From positions 1,674,001 to 1,738,000 of the forward strand of contig JACKMK010000001.1 of the NCBI GenBank assembly GCA_024235395.1: a DNA stretch of 64,000 bases. The letters run 5' to 3'. This document shows positions 18,267 through 28,780 of this stretch, piece after piece. Made by a program: the position numbers and the translations under genes. Under the pieces are notes generated by a model that searched no databases, was not told the origin of the DNA, and saw only the letters and a program-made list of their open reading frames with translations. The DNA is from Chromatiaceae bacterium (GTDB taxonomy: Bacteria > Pseudomonadota > Gammaproteobacteria > Chromatiales > Chromatiaceae). The first letter of the stretch is position 1. Each line of letters opens with the position of its first letter.

Positions 18267-18800
18267 CTACCGACCGTATTTCCGTTCCATCTGCGTTCCG
18301 AGTTTTTCCAGTTCCTCGTCGGACATATTCATGAGCTGCTCCATGGATTTGCCGGTCATTTCCTTGACCCCGGCCTCGATCTGCGGACGGTTCGCCTCGG
18401 TTTGCCGCATCACGGCGGCGGCGTCGCGTTGCGACTTCGCCGAGTACAGCGCCATGACCTCGTCATCGGACTTGCCGTCGGCCTCCTTGCCCAGTGCCCT
18501 GCGCATGTCGTCCATACCCTTGGCGCGCGCCTGATTCGCCGCATCCGCTCTCCGCTTGTTGGCGGCCTCGAATTCCCGGATCACCTGCTCATCGGACTTG
18601 CCGCGGGTGTCGATACCGTCGCGCTTCATCTCCCCGCGGATACCGTCCGCATATGCCCTGCGTTGCTGGGCCTTCTCCGCTGCCGCGGCGCGTTCACGCG
18701 CGGCCTGCTCACGTTTCTCGGCCGCCTCATCCCAGTCGGCGTATGCAGGCATCACAAAGTGCAGACTGACCAGGACCAACAGGACAGACAGTGTTTTCAT
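18267..18800 (-). CDS. Secreted charged helical protein with internal repeats
   Basis: A 177-residue protein with a signal peptide (cleavage after AYA near residue 21), followed by a charged, Ala/Glu/Arg-rich helical region. Three related units can be aligned by eye: TRGKSDEQVIREF near residue 65, ADGKSDDEVMALY near 107, and MTGKSMEQLMNMSDEELEKL near 148. Each has a GKS-x2-(Q/E/D)-V/L-M/I core. The family is not recognised. It is probably periplasmic or surface-associated, and the repeats suggest a small helical-bundle binding domain (inference). Confidence 0.7.
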   Translation of the reverse strand: MKTLSVLLVLVSLHFVMPAYADWDEAAEKREQAARERAAAAEKAQQRRAYADGIRGEMKRDGIDTRGKSDEQVIREFEAANKRRADAANQARAKGMDDMRRALGKEADGKSDDEVMALYSAKSQRDAAAVMRQTEANRPQIEAGVKEMTGKSMEQLMNMSDEELEKLGTQMERKYGR

Positions 18801-18876
18801 GATTGACTCCGGAACAGGTTAACTGTGATTGCGACCGACTGGCGGGCACGCGGTAGGACAGGCGGCCCAAAAAAGA

Positions 18877-19518
18877 TCACCTATCGACACGGCGTTGAAC
18901 AAAGCGCGCACCGCTGGATTGATCGCGGGGGTTTGCCCAACCGGGGTGCCAGTTGCCTTCACCCGATCCTTGCCGCGCCCACCGAAAGTGCCCAAAGCGT
19001 CTCATGCGATGCCAACGCCAGATGGATACCAACAGACCCGCTGCCAGCAGCGCTGCAGTGGGTGGCACCGGCACGGCGCGTATCGCAGCCGCGCGCAGCT
19101 CAGCCACGCTCCAGGCCGGGTCGACACCTTCGAGCATCAGCCAGTCGGCGGGACGCGGCGAATCCGGGCTGCGCGCCAGATACGCCGCGTCGAGCAGCGT
19201 GTACGCGAGCCCGTCCATGGTTTCTGCGGCGTATGCGTCGTATTCGAGCCACACCAGGTCCGGCAGCTCAACGGCCACCCTGGACCCCAGGTCCGTCACC
19301 GCGAATGCGAACAGCCCAAGCAGAGTTATCCCGGGGTCGTGCGTGTTGTAATCGGTCCAACCGGGTGCGTATTCGGGGATCCTTGCCTGGATGGCGCTGC
19401 GCAGAAATGCGTAGTCCGCTTCATCCAGCGGCGGCGGGATCAACCCGGCATCGGCCGTGAGCGTCACCGACCAGAGTAATACCGCACCAAGGCTTCGCCG
19501 CCATACGTGCCTTGTCAT
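18877..19518 (-). CDS. PEP-CTERM-like secreted protein with a baseplate J-like motif
   Basis: A 213-residue protein with an N-terminal signal (cleavage near LTADA). It has a C-terminal VPVPPTAALLAAGLL helix and a WRWHRMRR basic cluster resembling PEP-CTERM sorting signals, although about 35 residues follow the helix. The mature N-terminus contains RIPEYAPGWTDYNTHDPGIT followed by LLGLFAF. This closely follows the N-terminal motif of baseplate J-like proteins in contractile injection systems (typically IPRY-PEWTDHN-SDPGITLLELFAW). The start ATG at 19518 is preceded by GGGAGG and overlaps the stop of the larger PEP-CTERM gene (ATGA), so the two are coupled. No other injection-system gene is nearby. 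Confidence 0.65.
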   Translation of the reverse strand: MTRHVWRRSLGAVLLWSVTLTADAGLIPPPLDEADYAFLRSAIQARIPEYAPGWTDYNTHDPGITLLGLFAFAVTDLGSRVAVELPDLVWLEYDAYAAETMDGLAYTLLDAAYLARSPDSPRPADWLMLEGVDPAWSVAELRAAAIRAVPVPPTAALLAAGLLVSIWRWHRMRRFGHFRWARQGSGEGNWHPGWANPRDQSSGARFVQRRVDR

Positions 19519-21668
19519 ATCGCCTCCCACCGTTGGCAGACCGTGTTGGGGACGCCACGGGCAATCCGCCCCCGGGGCCGTGCCAACGCGCTGGCGCCAA
19601 GACCGAAGATCAGCAGCAGAACAGTCGACGGTACCGGCACGCTGAACGGGTAATAACCGGGGAAGGGGCGATCGACGAGTACGTTCGGCGCATCGGGGAC
19701 GAAGCTGTAGCGCTGCACCACCTGCGACAGCAGCGGGTCACAGGCGAAGCAAAGATCCGGCAGCTCCAGTTCATGCGCGTAGGGTGAGAAATAAAACAGC
19801 TCACCATCATCGGCGGCCACCGCAAGGGCGGTGAAATCATCCAACGACAGGCCCGTGCAGCTGATGCAGAAGATCTCGCCCAGGTTCAGGCCATCGGGAA
19901 AGAAATCGCTGTCGTAGATGACCAGTGGCTGGTCGGGCAGGAATACCACGTCGAAGTCGCTGCCGTCGCAGCCCGGACAGGTGCGCAGAAACACCTGCTC
20001 CCTGCCGGTCACCAGGTACTGCAGCGTTGCCTCGGGCAGATCGACGAGCAGGCGATAGACCGCGCTGCCGTCGCTGTTGGCACTTTCCTGCTGCCAGAGC
20101 ATCTGGTTTTCCGTGACGTCACCAAACAGGTCGAACTGGAGGTCGAACCTCGATCCCAGCACGGGCGCGATGTCCACGCCGAACTGGTTCGTGTAGAAAG
20201 GAATCTGCAGCGGCGGCGGCGCCACCGTGCCGGAGAATGCGTAGCCGGTTGACTCACCGATCGCGCTCGCCGACAGCAGGCTGACGTCGAGGCGTCCGTC
20301 AATCTGCAACCCGGTGGTGTTCGCCAGCTCGTTCGGCATGGCGTAAAAGGGTGTCACGCCCAGTGTGGAGCGGAACACCGTCGGTGCAAGCGTGACGAGA
20401 TCACCCGGCTCGAAGGTCAATGCCTGCACCGCACCCAATGACTGGCCATTGACCGTTGCCTTGACGTAGTCGTCGAAGATGAGCCCGATCGATGGCCTCG
20501 GCGTGAATTCCAGATCCTGATAGAGGCCGCTGGCAACGGTCGCCTTGGCATCCATCAGCGAGTAACCGATCGGTCCGAGCGTGCCGTTGATGGTTGGCAG
20601 CAGCGATGGCCGCAACACGAAGTCGTCGACGAGTCGATCCAGGTCGACGGTCGCCGAGACGATGTCCGTGTCGGTGTGCGCAACCAGGTTGCCCCCCGAC
20701 AGGGTCGCAGCCTGGTTCAGTTTCGGCGCGTCGACCGTGAAGGTCGCGTAGTCGGCGATCGGGAACGTCTTCGGTAGCGACGCGGACTGGCTGAGGGCGG
20801 GCACTGTAGGCAGCAGGGTCACGCTGCCGGTGCTGTCGGCGTGCACCAGCGGCAGGTTCAGCTGACCCAGGCTCGGGAGGTCGGCCCGAAAGACATCCGT
20901 GCAGACCGAACCAACAATCGCGCCGACACAACCCTGCAGGAACGCCGAGTTGTGGTTGACGATGGACAGGCCCAGGTCCGCTGCGATCCCGGGACTGGTC
21001 GTGGTCAGGCTCGGCAGGCCCGAGCTGGGCCGGATGACCTGATCGAAGGTACCGATCAAGGCACCGCTCCCAAGCCGGTCATACGTCGTCTGCGTCGCGA
21101 GCTTGGTAAAACCCTGCGGCGCGATATCGGCCGTGCCTGCTACCGTGAACGCACTGCCGGCACGCACCGTGTACGGGTCCGGCACGGTGAGACTGGTGAC
21201 GACCGGCAGGTTCAGGAACAGTTTGCCGGTACTCAGGCTGGCGCTGAAATCCAGGCTGACATCACCACCCACCGAGGCGCCGAGCTGTGCATAGGTCGGC
21301 GACCCGGCCGGCGGGATCTTCACCGTCGGCGTATTCGCCGTGGTGTCTGGCAGCGCGAAGGAGTAGCTGGTCGAGCGCGTGACCGACGGGCCGGTCTCGA
21401 ACGGGTTCTGGTTCTTGGCCACGAAGTTGACATTGTTGTCGATAACCGTGGCGGACGCGCCCAAGGGACAAAGCATCGTCGCCAAGAGGGCGCCTGCCCG
21501 CCACCCCTGACGCGCTGAACCAATCGCTGGTTGGCGTGATACCGAGGTATTCTCTTCAGTCGGCGCACCCGCCGATCCCGCCACCCTGTCGCAAACGGCA
21601 GCGGCGGGTCGTGACCGGCAAGTGGAATACCCGACGGAACGTGTAGAACATTCGGTTTGGATGCACAT
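19515..21668 (-). CDS. Large PEP-CTERM sorted surface protein
   Basis: About 717 residues if the ATG at 21668 is used. It has a hydrophobic export segment (AGALLATMLCPLGASA) and a long beta-rich, Asp/Ser/Thr-rich body with few charges. It also has two CxxC pairs (CPGC and CISC) and a further CFAC. The C-terminus is VPVPSTVLLLIFGLG followed by Arg residues, an exosortase-type sorting signal. The start is uncertain: the ATG leaves a long leader, and a GTG at 21584 is an alternative. The open frame runs to 22028, but its first part looks like read-through. It is coupled to the smaller PEP-CTERM gene. The paired CxxC motifs could bind metal or form disulfides. Function unknown. Confidence 0.65.
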   Translation of the reverse strand: MCIQTECSTRSVGYSTCRSRPAAAVCDRVAGSAGAPTEENTSVSRQPAIGSARQGWRAGALLATMLCPLGASATVIDNNVNFVAKNQNPFETGPSVTRSTSYSFALPDTTANTPTVKIPPAGSPTYAQLGASVGGDVSLDFSASLSTGKLFLNLPVVTSLTVPDPYTVRAGSAFTVAGTADIAPQGFTKLATQTTYDRLGSGALIGTFDQVIRPSSGLPSLTTTSPGIAADLGLSIVNHNSAFLQGCVGAIVGSVCTDVFRADLPSLGQLNLPLVHADSTGSVTLLPTVPALSQSASLPKTFPIADYATFTVDAPKLNQAATLSGGNLVAHTDTDIVSATVDLDRLVDDFVLRPSLLPTINGTLGPIGYSLMDAKATVASGLYQDLEFTPRPSIGLIFDDYVKATVNGQSLGAVQALTFEPGDLVTLAPTVFRSTLGVTPFYAMPNELANTTGLQIDGRLDVSLLSASAIGESTGYAFSGTVAPPPLQIPFYTNQFGVDIAPVLGSRFDLQFDLFGDVTENQMLWQQESANSDGSAVYRLLVDLPEATLQYLVTGREQVFLRTCPGCDGSDFDVVFLPDQPLVIYDSDFFPDGLNLGEIFCISCTGLSLDDFTALAVAADDGELFYFSPYAHELELPDLCFACDPLLSQVVQRYSFVPDAPNVLVDRPFPGYYPFSVPVPSTVLLLIFGLGASALARPRGRIARGVPNTVCQRWEAI

Positions 21669-22345
21669 CCCCGCTCTCCGACGATGCGGCGCGAACTGCG
21701 CGCGCCGGGTCTGTCCTGGTAACCGGTGAAGGCAGGTGAGCCGGATGGCTTGCTGACCGAGCCGCCAAGTAAGCGACCGCGGCCATGGCCGACGAGGCTG
21801 GGCGACCCATGGTCCTGGCGCACCTGTCCAGTCAGCGGCTCCGGTTAGCAGCGCAAGACCCGGTACCTCAGGCGCCAGGGAAAGGGGCGGCTCAGGCACC
21901 ACGCGTCGTGGCACGCGCAGGCCGGTCGTCGCCGTAAAGGATGCTCGGGGGAAGCCTGAGGCCCGCGGCCAGAGGGCGTGTGACAAACGGCCGCCAGCGT
22001 GACTCGCTTTGAACCAAGAACGTCGCAATGGAGTGGAACTCGGCGCACAGACGATCTCGACCTCGGGTGTCTGACGACCAAGTCCATGGCATTTCCGGTG
22101 CCAACGGACAAAACATTCAAATATTCAACGCATTCCGTTTACGCCTGCCAGGATCGACTGCGAACAATGTAAAATTTGTTGACGTATTCCCCCCCTGACA
22201 GGCCTTCCGGTTCAATCCGGCAATGGTCTGGACTGCTTACAACGTTGCAGTCGACTGCTCGTCGCTGCGGGCATACGACAATCGGTCGCGAGACAGGTCT
22301 GGCGTTTCGATCCTGATTCCAGATATCCCGGCAGCCCAAAGAGAA
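21669..22345. other. Intergenic region
   Basis: About 680 bases upstream of the large PEP-CTERM gene on the minus strand. Only implausible open frames are present. I looked for a cyclic-di-GMP-I riboswitch, which often precedes such genes, and found no matching core. The stretch near 22080-22200 is AT-richer and may carry the promoter. Confidence 0.4.
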
Positions 22346-22380
22346 ATGCCGCCCTCGACGGTGTCGAGAGCGGCAGCATT
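22346..22380 (-). terminator. Rho-independent terminator of the mddA-like gene
   Basis: An inverted repeat (minus-strand arms GCCGCTCTCGAC and GTCGAGGGCGGC, loop ACC) lies about 20 bases beyond the mddA-like stop. On the minus strand it is followed by ATTTCTCTTT. A stable GC-rich stem with a T-rich tail is a classical intrinsic terminator. Confidence 0.75.
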
Positions 22381-22401
22381 CTGTTGCGCCGTTTGATTCG
22401 A

Positions 22402-23169
22402 TCAGACCGGTTCGGACTTGCCGATCGCAGAGCGTTTGATAGCCGGGAGGAAGCGGCCTGTTTGGGCGCGGTAGGCCAGGTAACGGTCGCCGAAGGCGCG
22501 GATCAGATCGCGTTCCTCGTAAGCCACGCCAATCAGGATGTAGGCCGACATGCCCAGGGCGAACATCAGGTGACCGACTGTCATCACCGGAGTGAACCAG
22601 ATGCCGAGGAACACGCCGGTCATGATCGGGTGGCGGATGTAGCGGTATAGGGAGCTGAGCTGGAACGGCACATGGGTATAGGGAACATCGCGGAAGTACA
22701 GCCACACCTGACGAAGCCCGAACAGATCGAAATGGTTTATCAGGAAGGTGGCATAGAACACCAGCGCCCAACCGGCGAGGCCGATCCCCAGCAGGCCGTA
22801 GTGGACCGGACCCTGCTCCAGCGCCCAGATCGGCGTCGTCATCGGCTGCCACAGGCCAATCATCAGAAACACCACCACGGCAGTGCCCAGCATGAAGGTG
22901 CTGCGCTCGGCGGCCGCCGGCAGGATTCGGGCCAGTCTTTGCTTGAAAGACCGACGCGCCATCACGCTGTGTTGCAACGCAAACAACGTGATCAGGCCGA
23001 GGTTGATCCACAGAGCCGCACCACCGGATCCACCGCTGGCGGCATCGATATTCGACAACAGTGGATTGTCGGGCAAAAAGTTGAAGATGAAGGCGATCAG
23101 CGCAACCAGCGAGGCCGATCCGATCAGGTAGTTGGTAACGCCATACAACAGGACCGCATTTTTTTTCAT
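22402..23169 (-). CDS. mddA: MddA-like methanethiol S-methyltransferase (NnrU/ICMT-type membrane protein)
   Basis: A 255-residue membrane protein with about six hydrophobic helices. The SAM-binding region typical of the NnrU/isoprenylcysteine methyltransferase superfamily is present: LYRYIRHPIMTGVFLGIW, then MTVGHLMFALGMSAYILIG and YEERDLIRAFGDRYLAYR. This block closely matches MddA, which methylates methanethiol to dimethyl sulfide. NnrU is a less likely alternative, since no denitrification gene is nearby. The start at 23169 is set by GGAGG upstream. It is divergent from an HxlR-type regulator, suggesting local control. Methanethiol as substrate would fit the sulfur theme of the window (inference). 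Confidence 0.7.
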   Translation of the reverse strand: MKKNAVLLYGVTNYLIGSASLVALIAFIFNFLPDNPLLSNIDAASGGSGGAALWINLGLITLFALQHSVMARRSFKQRLARILPAAAERSTFMLGTAVVVFLMIGLWQPMTTPIWALEQGPVHYGLLGIGLAGWALVFYATFLINHFDLFGLRQVWLYFRDVPYTHVPFQLSSLYRYIRHPIMTGVFLGIWFTPVMTVGHLMFALGMSAYILIGVAYEERDLIRAFGDRYLAYRAQTGRFLPAIKRSAIGKSEPV

Positions 23170-23277
23170 GACTTCCTCCAGGGGTTGAGATCGGCGCACC
23201 GTGGGGTACGGCGGGCCGTTGGAGAAAGCTTAGGGAGGGCCGGATTCCGCCTCTACGACATCAAATGGAGCTACCCG

Positions 23278-23304
23278 CTACATTTTCTGTAGTATCCAAC
23301 TACA
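23278..23304. promoter_or_regulatory. Palindromic operator candidate between mddA-like and hxlR genes
   Basis: Two overlapping inverted repeats share a half-site: CTACA-TTTTC-TGTAG (23278-23292) and TGTAGT-ATCCA-ACTACA (23288-23304). Further CTAC copies occur at about 23252 and 23271. The site sits in the divergent interval, about 50 bases before the regulator start. This is the type of dyad that dimeric winged-helix HxlR proteins bind. Autoregulation plus control of the methyltransferase is inferred. Confidence 0.6.
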
Positions 23305-23351
23305 CAAGTCGGCATTCACCGCGGATACGCCCGCGACCGCGAGGCAAGTGC

Positions 23352-24035
23352 ATGGAATATGGTCAGTTTTGCCCAATTGCCAAGGCCACCGAGATCCTCG
23401 GGGAAAAGTGGACCATTCTTATCGTGCGCGAGCTTCTGATGGGCGCGCGCCGCTTCAGCGATCTTCAGCGGGGCCTCACCCTGATCTCCCCCACGCTGTT
23501 GTCGAAACGCCTGGATGCCCTGACGCAGAACGGCCTGGTGATGAAACGCCGCATCGCCGGACAGAAGGGCCACGAGTACACGCCGACCCGTTCCTGTCAC
23601 GAGCTACTGCCCATATTGGTCTCGCTGGGCGAATGGGGCATGCGCTGGGCGCAGTCGAACGTGACGGGCGACGACTACGACGTGGAACTGCTGATGCTCT
23701 ACCTGCAACGCAGCATCAAACCGGATGCCCTTCCCGGCGGCGAGACCGCAATCCGCTTCCGTTTCACTGACGTTCGGGAATATCCCGACTGGTGGTTGCT
23801 CGTGCAAGACGCGCGCGTGGATATCTGCGTCAACGACCCGGGGCGCGAGATCGATGTGTACTTCACCACCACGGTGAAGGTCATGGCGGACGTCTGGATG
23901 GGCAAGGTGAGTTACCGCAAGGCGATCGCCGAAAAGTCGCTGACCCTGGTCGGCCAGAAGGCCCTGATCAATGATGTGAGCGCCTGGATGAGCGACAGCA
24001 TCTTCGCTGGCATCGAGCCGGTGGCAACGGCCTGA
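23352..24035 (+). CDS. HxlR-family regulator fused to an SCP2-like sterol-binding domain
   Basis: A 227-residue protein. Residues 1-100 are an HxlR winged helix with the conserved Cys near the N-terminus (FCPIAKATEILGEKWTILIV) and the DLQRGLTLISPTLLSKRL recognition region. Residues 125-225 resemble the SCP2 fold (DVYFTTTVKVMADVWMGKVS). The HxlR-SCP2 fusion is a known architecture; the SCP2 part probably binds a hydrophobic ligand and the Cys may sense redox or electrophiles. The ATG at 23352 begins the HxlR domain directly, so the longer open frame is not needed. Divergent from the mddA-like gene. Confidence 0.82.
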   Translation: MEYGQFCPIAKATEILGEKWTILIVRELLMGARRFSDLQRGLTLISPTLLSKRLDALTQNGLVMKRRIAGQKGHEYTPTRSCHELLPILVSLGEWGMRWAQSNVTGDDYDVELLMLYLQRSIKPDALPGGETAIRFRFTDVREYPDWWLLVQDARVDICVNDPGREIDVYFTTTVKVMADVWMGKVSYRKAIAEKSLTLVGQKALINDVSAWMSDSIFAGIEPVATA

Positions 24036-24227
24036 TTGGTCGGAAAGACGCGTGATCCGCCGCGGCACTGGTGGAGCAGTCAATCGACCGGACGGTTGGT
24101 ATTGAGCGCGACGCTTCAGCCCACCCGCCCAGGCCCCATTGAACCGCCGCGAGTTCGCTGCATCTTGCCGCTTGGTGAGACGCGAACGAGGGCCGTCGAC
24201 GGACTCGACGGGCAGCTCAGCGTCGGT

Positions 24228-25061
24228 TCACTTCGGGAAGAGCAGCGTGAACACCAAACGTGCGCCCCAGCCCTCGGGTCCGCCGTCCGGACCTTCCGCC
24301 CAATAGCGGGCCCCGGCACCGATGCTCACCAGCTGGCTACCGATCCTGGTCACCTTGGTCACGATGCCGTTGACCGGCACAGACCACTGCTCACTTTCCC
24401 AATCATAGGTGCTCTCCGTGTTGAGGGAGAAGGTCCAGGCCTGGGGCGTGGTGTAGGACAGGAAAGGCTGCAGGAAGGTCGCGTTGACATCGGCGCGATC
24501 GTCGTCGCCGGCGAACGACCAGATATGGTTGGCCAGGGCGCCATAGGTCCAGGGACCCTGCTGCTTCAGCGCCACGGCGGTCGGGCCCGCACCCCACTTG
24601 TCGGCGGTGAGCAGTTCGTCCGATCCGGTCGGCAACAGGATCACCGGCCCGGCGCCCCAGATCCAGCCGCTGGCCGTGGGCGCCTTGGGTGAAAAGAACA
24701 GGCTCTGCACGATGTCACCGACGCCGGACTGGCTCCCGGCACCGGCAATGACGTCGTCCTGCCAGACGACCGGTACGATGGTGCGCGAGATCAGGTTCCA
24801 GTCTTCTGAAATCGAGATCGGTACGACCGGCTGGATGTTCAAGACCCAGCGGTCACCGGTGTCATCGGGGCCGATGCCTTCATCGTAGTTGAGCTGCAAC
24901 GGCACGCTGATCAGTGCGGCGACCGGGTTGGCGAGCTGCTTGGCGAGATCCGCCGAAGACTGCGGCTGCCCCGCCCGTACGTTCGCCGCCTCGTCGGCGC
25001 TGGCCTGCGCACCCAGTCCCAGGACGATGGCAGTGGACAGGCTGGTGATGCATTTCTTCAT
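24228..25061 (-). CDS. Outer-membrane channel-like protein (Phenol_MetA_deg family)
   Basis: A 277-residue protein with a signal peptide ending QASAD and a mature part of alternating amphipathic strands ending in LVFTLLFPK, as expected for an outer-membrane beta barrel. The opening (ALISVPLQLNYDEGIG, VLNIQPVVPISISEDWNLI) matches the family annotated as MetA-pathway phenol degradation/transporter proteins. The substrate is not known. It lies downstream of the amidohydrolase gene on the same strand, 150 bases away, and may be part of the same catabolic unit. Confidence 0.78.
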   Translation of the reverse strand: MKKCITSLSTAIVLGLGAQASADEAANVRAGQPQSSADLAKQLANPVAALISVPLQLNYDEGIGPDDTGDRWVLNIQPVVPISISEDWNLISRTIVPVVWQDDVIAGAGSQSGVGDIVQSLFFSPKAPTASGWIWGAGPVILLPTGSDELLTADKWGAGPTAVALKQQGPWTYGALANHIWSFAGDDDRADVNATFLQPFLSYTTPQAWTFSLNTESTYDWESEQWSVPVNGIVTKVTRIGSQLVSIGAGARYWAEGPDGGPEGWGARLVFTLLFPK

Positions 25062-25211
25062 GGATGAAATCCCGAGCGAGTGCGTGAATTTTCGGTGGTA
25101 ACCGCGGCGTTCGGTCTCGTGACCATGGCCCTGTCTCGGAACGCGCGTCGAGTCACTGCATTCACGGCGGATGCACAGGCCAGCCGCCGGTTACGACGAT
25201 TTGCTCTCGCT

Positions 25212-27125
25212 TCAGCGCATGGGCGCCGAGGCCATGGCATCGGACAAGGCAAGGAAGAGGTCAGACAGGCACGCCGACGACGTACCGTCTGGCTGCATGC
25301 CGATGGCGCTTGACGAGGCGCCGGGCCGGATCGTGCGCGGCGCCTCACCGAGGTCTGCGAGCGCCGCCATCGCGCGTGTGAAGCCCGGGTTCTCGTTCAC
25401 CCCGGCGGTCTTCGCATCCAGGCGGAATACCGTCCGCCCCTCCTTCACCGTCTCCGTGACCTTCAGGCCATCGAGCGTCTCGGGATCCACGGCGGTGGGG
25501 TCGGCCGAGAGGATCACGAAATCGGCCAGTTTGCCCACCTCTAGCGAGCCTTTCCGCGATTCCTCGAAATGCTGATAGGCCGGCCAGATGGTCATGGCCT
25601 TCAGTGCGGTGATCACATCGACCCGCTGCTCCGGGCCGACGACCACGCCCGAGCCTCGCGCACGCCGGGTAACCGTCGCATCGAGCACCCGCATGGAGTC
25701 CGGGAACGCAACCGGGGCATCGTGGTGGCTGGTGAAGATCATGCCGCGTTCCAACACCCACCCGGTCGGCGAGATGTTCTGGCCCTTGTCCGGTCCGACC
25801 GTGTGCTGCAGGTGCCAGTCACCCCAGTAGAAGGTGTGCATCGGAAACAGCGAGGGAATGACCCCCAGGGCCTTGAAGTCGTCGAGCTGGTCGGCGCGGA
25901 CGAACTGGCCATGGATAAGCACCGGCCGCAGCGCCTGTGCCTCGGGATACTGGACCTGGGCCGCGCGGTGGGCCGCGACCAGCAAGTCCATCGCGCGCTC
26001 GCCGTTGGCATGGGTGAGCAGCTGGATCTTGTTTGCCGCGGCCCAGAGCGCGGCATCGAAGACCTGTTCTGCGGTGGCCGCCGCATAGCCCGAGTATCCC
26101 GTCGGATAGTTGCCGACCGGCTTGTAGTAGGGCTGGTCACGCCAGGCGGTGAAACCCTGCGGACTGCCGTCGATGGTCAGCTTGGCGCCGCCGATGCGCA
26201 GGCGCTTGTCGTAGTCGGCGCTGACCCCGGCCTTGATCATGTCCCGGTCGATGAGCACGTCCGGGTAGGTGACCACGTCGATGGCGAAGCCACCCTCGGC
26301 GGCGACCGACTGCATCACGCGAACCACGTCCGGGGACGATCGTCCCTCCTGAGCCGTCGTGTAGCCGAAACGCGCCCAGAGCTCGCTTCCCGCGCGCGCG
26401 AACGCCTTGAAACCCTCCGGCCCGATGGCGGGCAGGATCTTCAACAGCGCGCTGAACATCGCGAGTTCTTCCAGGACCCCGTTCGGCTCCTGGCTGTCGT
26501 CGCGGCGCCGGATGACGCCACCCTCCGGGTTCTTGCTCGCAGCCGAGATCCCGGCCACCTCCAGTGCCTTGCTGTTGAGTACCGCGAGATGACCCGACTG
26601 GTGGATGATGAAGATCGGGTACTCGCTGGACACCGCATCGAGATCATCGCGCGTGGGGTGGCGCAGTTCCTTGAGCTGGGCATTGTCGTAACCGAAGCCG
26701 ACGATGAGTTTCACCTTGCTCACGACTTCCTGATTGGCGGCCACCCAGTCGCGCAGTGTCCGCTGCAGCGAGGCGATGTCGACGACATCGCCGTCGGGCG
26801 GGGCCAGCAGGTTGGCCGACAGCGCCTGGAGCCCACCCATGACCATGTGTCCGTGGGCGTCGACGAAGCCCGGGAGCAGCGCGCGTCCGTTCAGGTCGAT
26901 CAGCTCGGTACCGTCACCCCGCAGCCTCATCACCTCGGCCTGGCTGCCCACCGCGACGATCCGGCCATCGCGCTCGGCGATCGCTTCCGCGCGCATCGCC
27001 TCGTCGTTCATCGTCAGAATGGGTCCACCGGACCAGATTCGATCGGCACTCTCCTGCGCATGCACAGGCGACCAAGACGCCACGCAGGCGATAGCTGTTG
27101 CCATCAATGCGGTCATCGATTTCAT
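25212..27125 (-). CDS. Exported YtcJ-like amidohydrolase
   Basis: About 637 residues. A signal peptide (VASWSPVHAQ) is followed by a metal-dependent amidohydrolase of the YtcJ/NfdA (amidohydro_3) family. It begins with the beta-sandwich segment RIWSGGPILTMND, then the metal motif DAHGHM near residue 95, and a late SHHDAPV motif. Periplasmic location is unusual but known for this family. The C-terminus carries roughly 60 residues beyond the family end, low in predicted structure. The start at 27125 has AAAGGA nine bases upstream; two earlier ATGs are less well placed. It is preceded by an arylsulfatase gene on the same strand. Substrate unknown. Confidence 0.82.
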   Translation of the reverse strand: MKSMTALMATAIACVASWSPVHAQESADRIWSGGPILTMNDEAMRAEAIAERDGRIVAVGSQAEVMRLRGDGTELIDLNGRALLPGFVDAHGHMVMGGLQALSANLLAPPDGDVVDIASLQRTLRDWVAANQEVVSKVKLIVGFGYDNAQLKELRHPTRDDLDAVSSEYPIFIIHQSGHLAVLNSKALEVAGISAASKNPEGGVIRRRDDSQEPNGVLEELAMFSALLKILPAIGPEGFKAFARAGSELWARFGYTTAQEGRSSPDVVRVMQSVAAEGGFAIDVVTYPDVLIDRDMIKAGVSADYDKRLRIGGAKLTIDGSPQGFTAWRDQPYYKPVGNYPTGYSGYAAATAEQVFDAALWAAANKIQLLTHANGERAMDLLVAAHRAAQVQYPEAQALRPVLIHGQFVRADQLDDFKALGVIPSLFPMHTFYWGDWHLQHTVGPDKGQNISPTGWVLERGMIFTSHHDAPVAFPDSMRVLDATVTRRARGSGVVVGPEQRVDVITALKAMTIWPAYQHFEESRKGSLEVGKLADFVILSADPTAVDPETLDGLKVTETVKEGRTVFRLDAKTAGVNENPGFTRAMAALADLGEAPRTIRPGASSSAIGMQPDGTSSACLSDLFLALSDAMASAPMR

Positions 27126-27232
27126 TGTCTTCATTCCTTTAGGACGCACACTGCATTCGATTCATGTATGCATGGGGATGCTGGCGCCCCGCCACCGGCA
27201 GTGGCGGGGCATCGGTCGGCCAAATGCGTTCG

Positions 27233-28780
<1,548 letters not shown>

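Noticed and set aside
21669..22345. Cyclic-di-GMP-I riboswitch upstream of the large PEP-CTERM gene
   Set aside because: No conserved GEMM core or paired stems could be identified on the minus strand.
23265..23351. Upstream extension of the HxlR regulator
   Set aside because: The extension would cover the palindromic operator, and HxlR proteins begin at the conserved Cys-containing segment just after the ATG at 23352.
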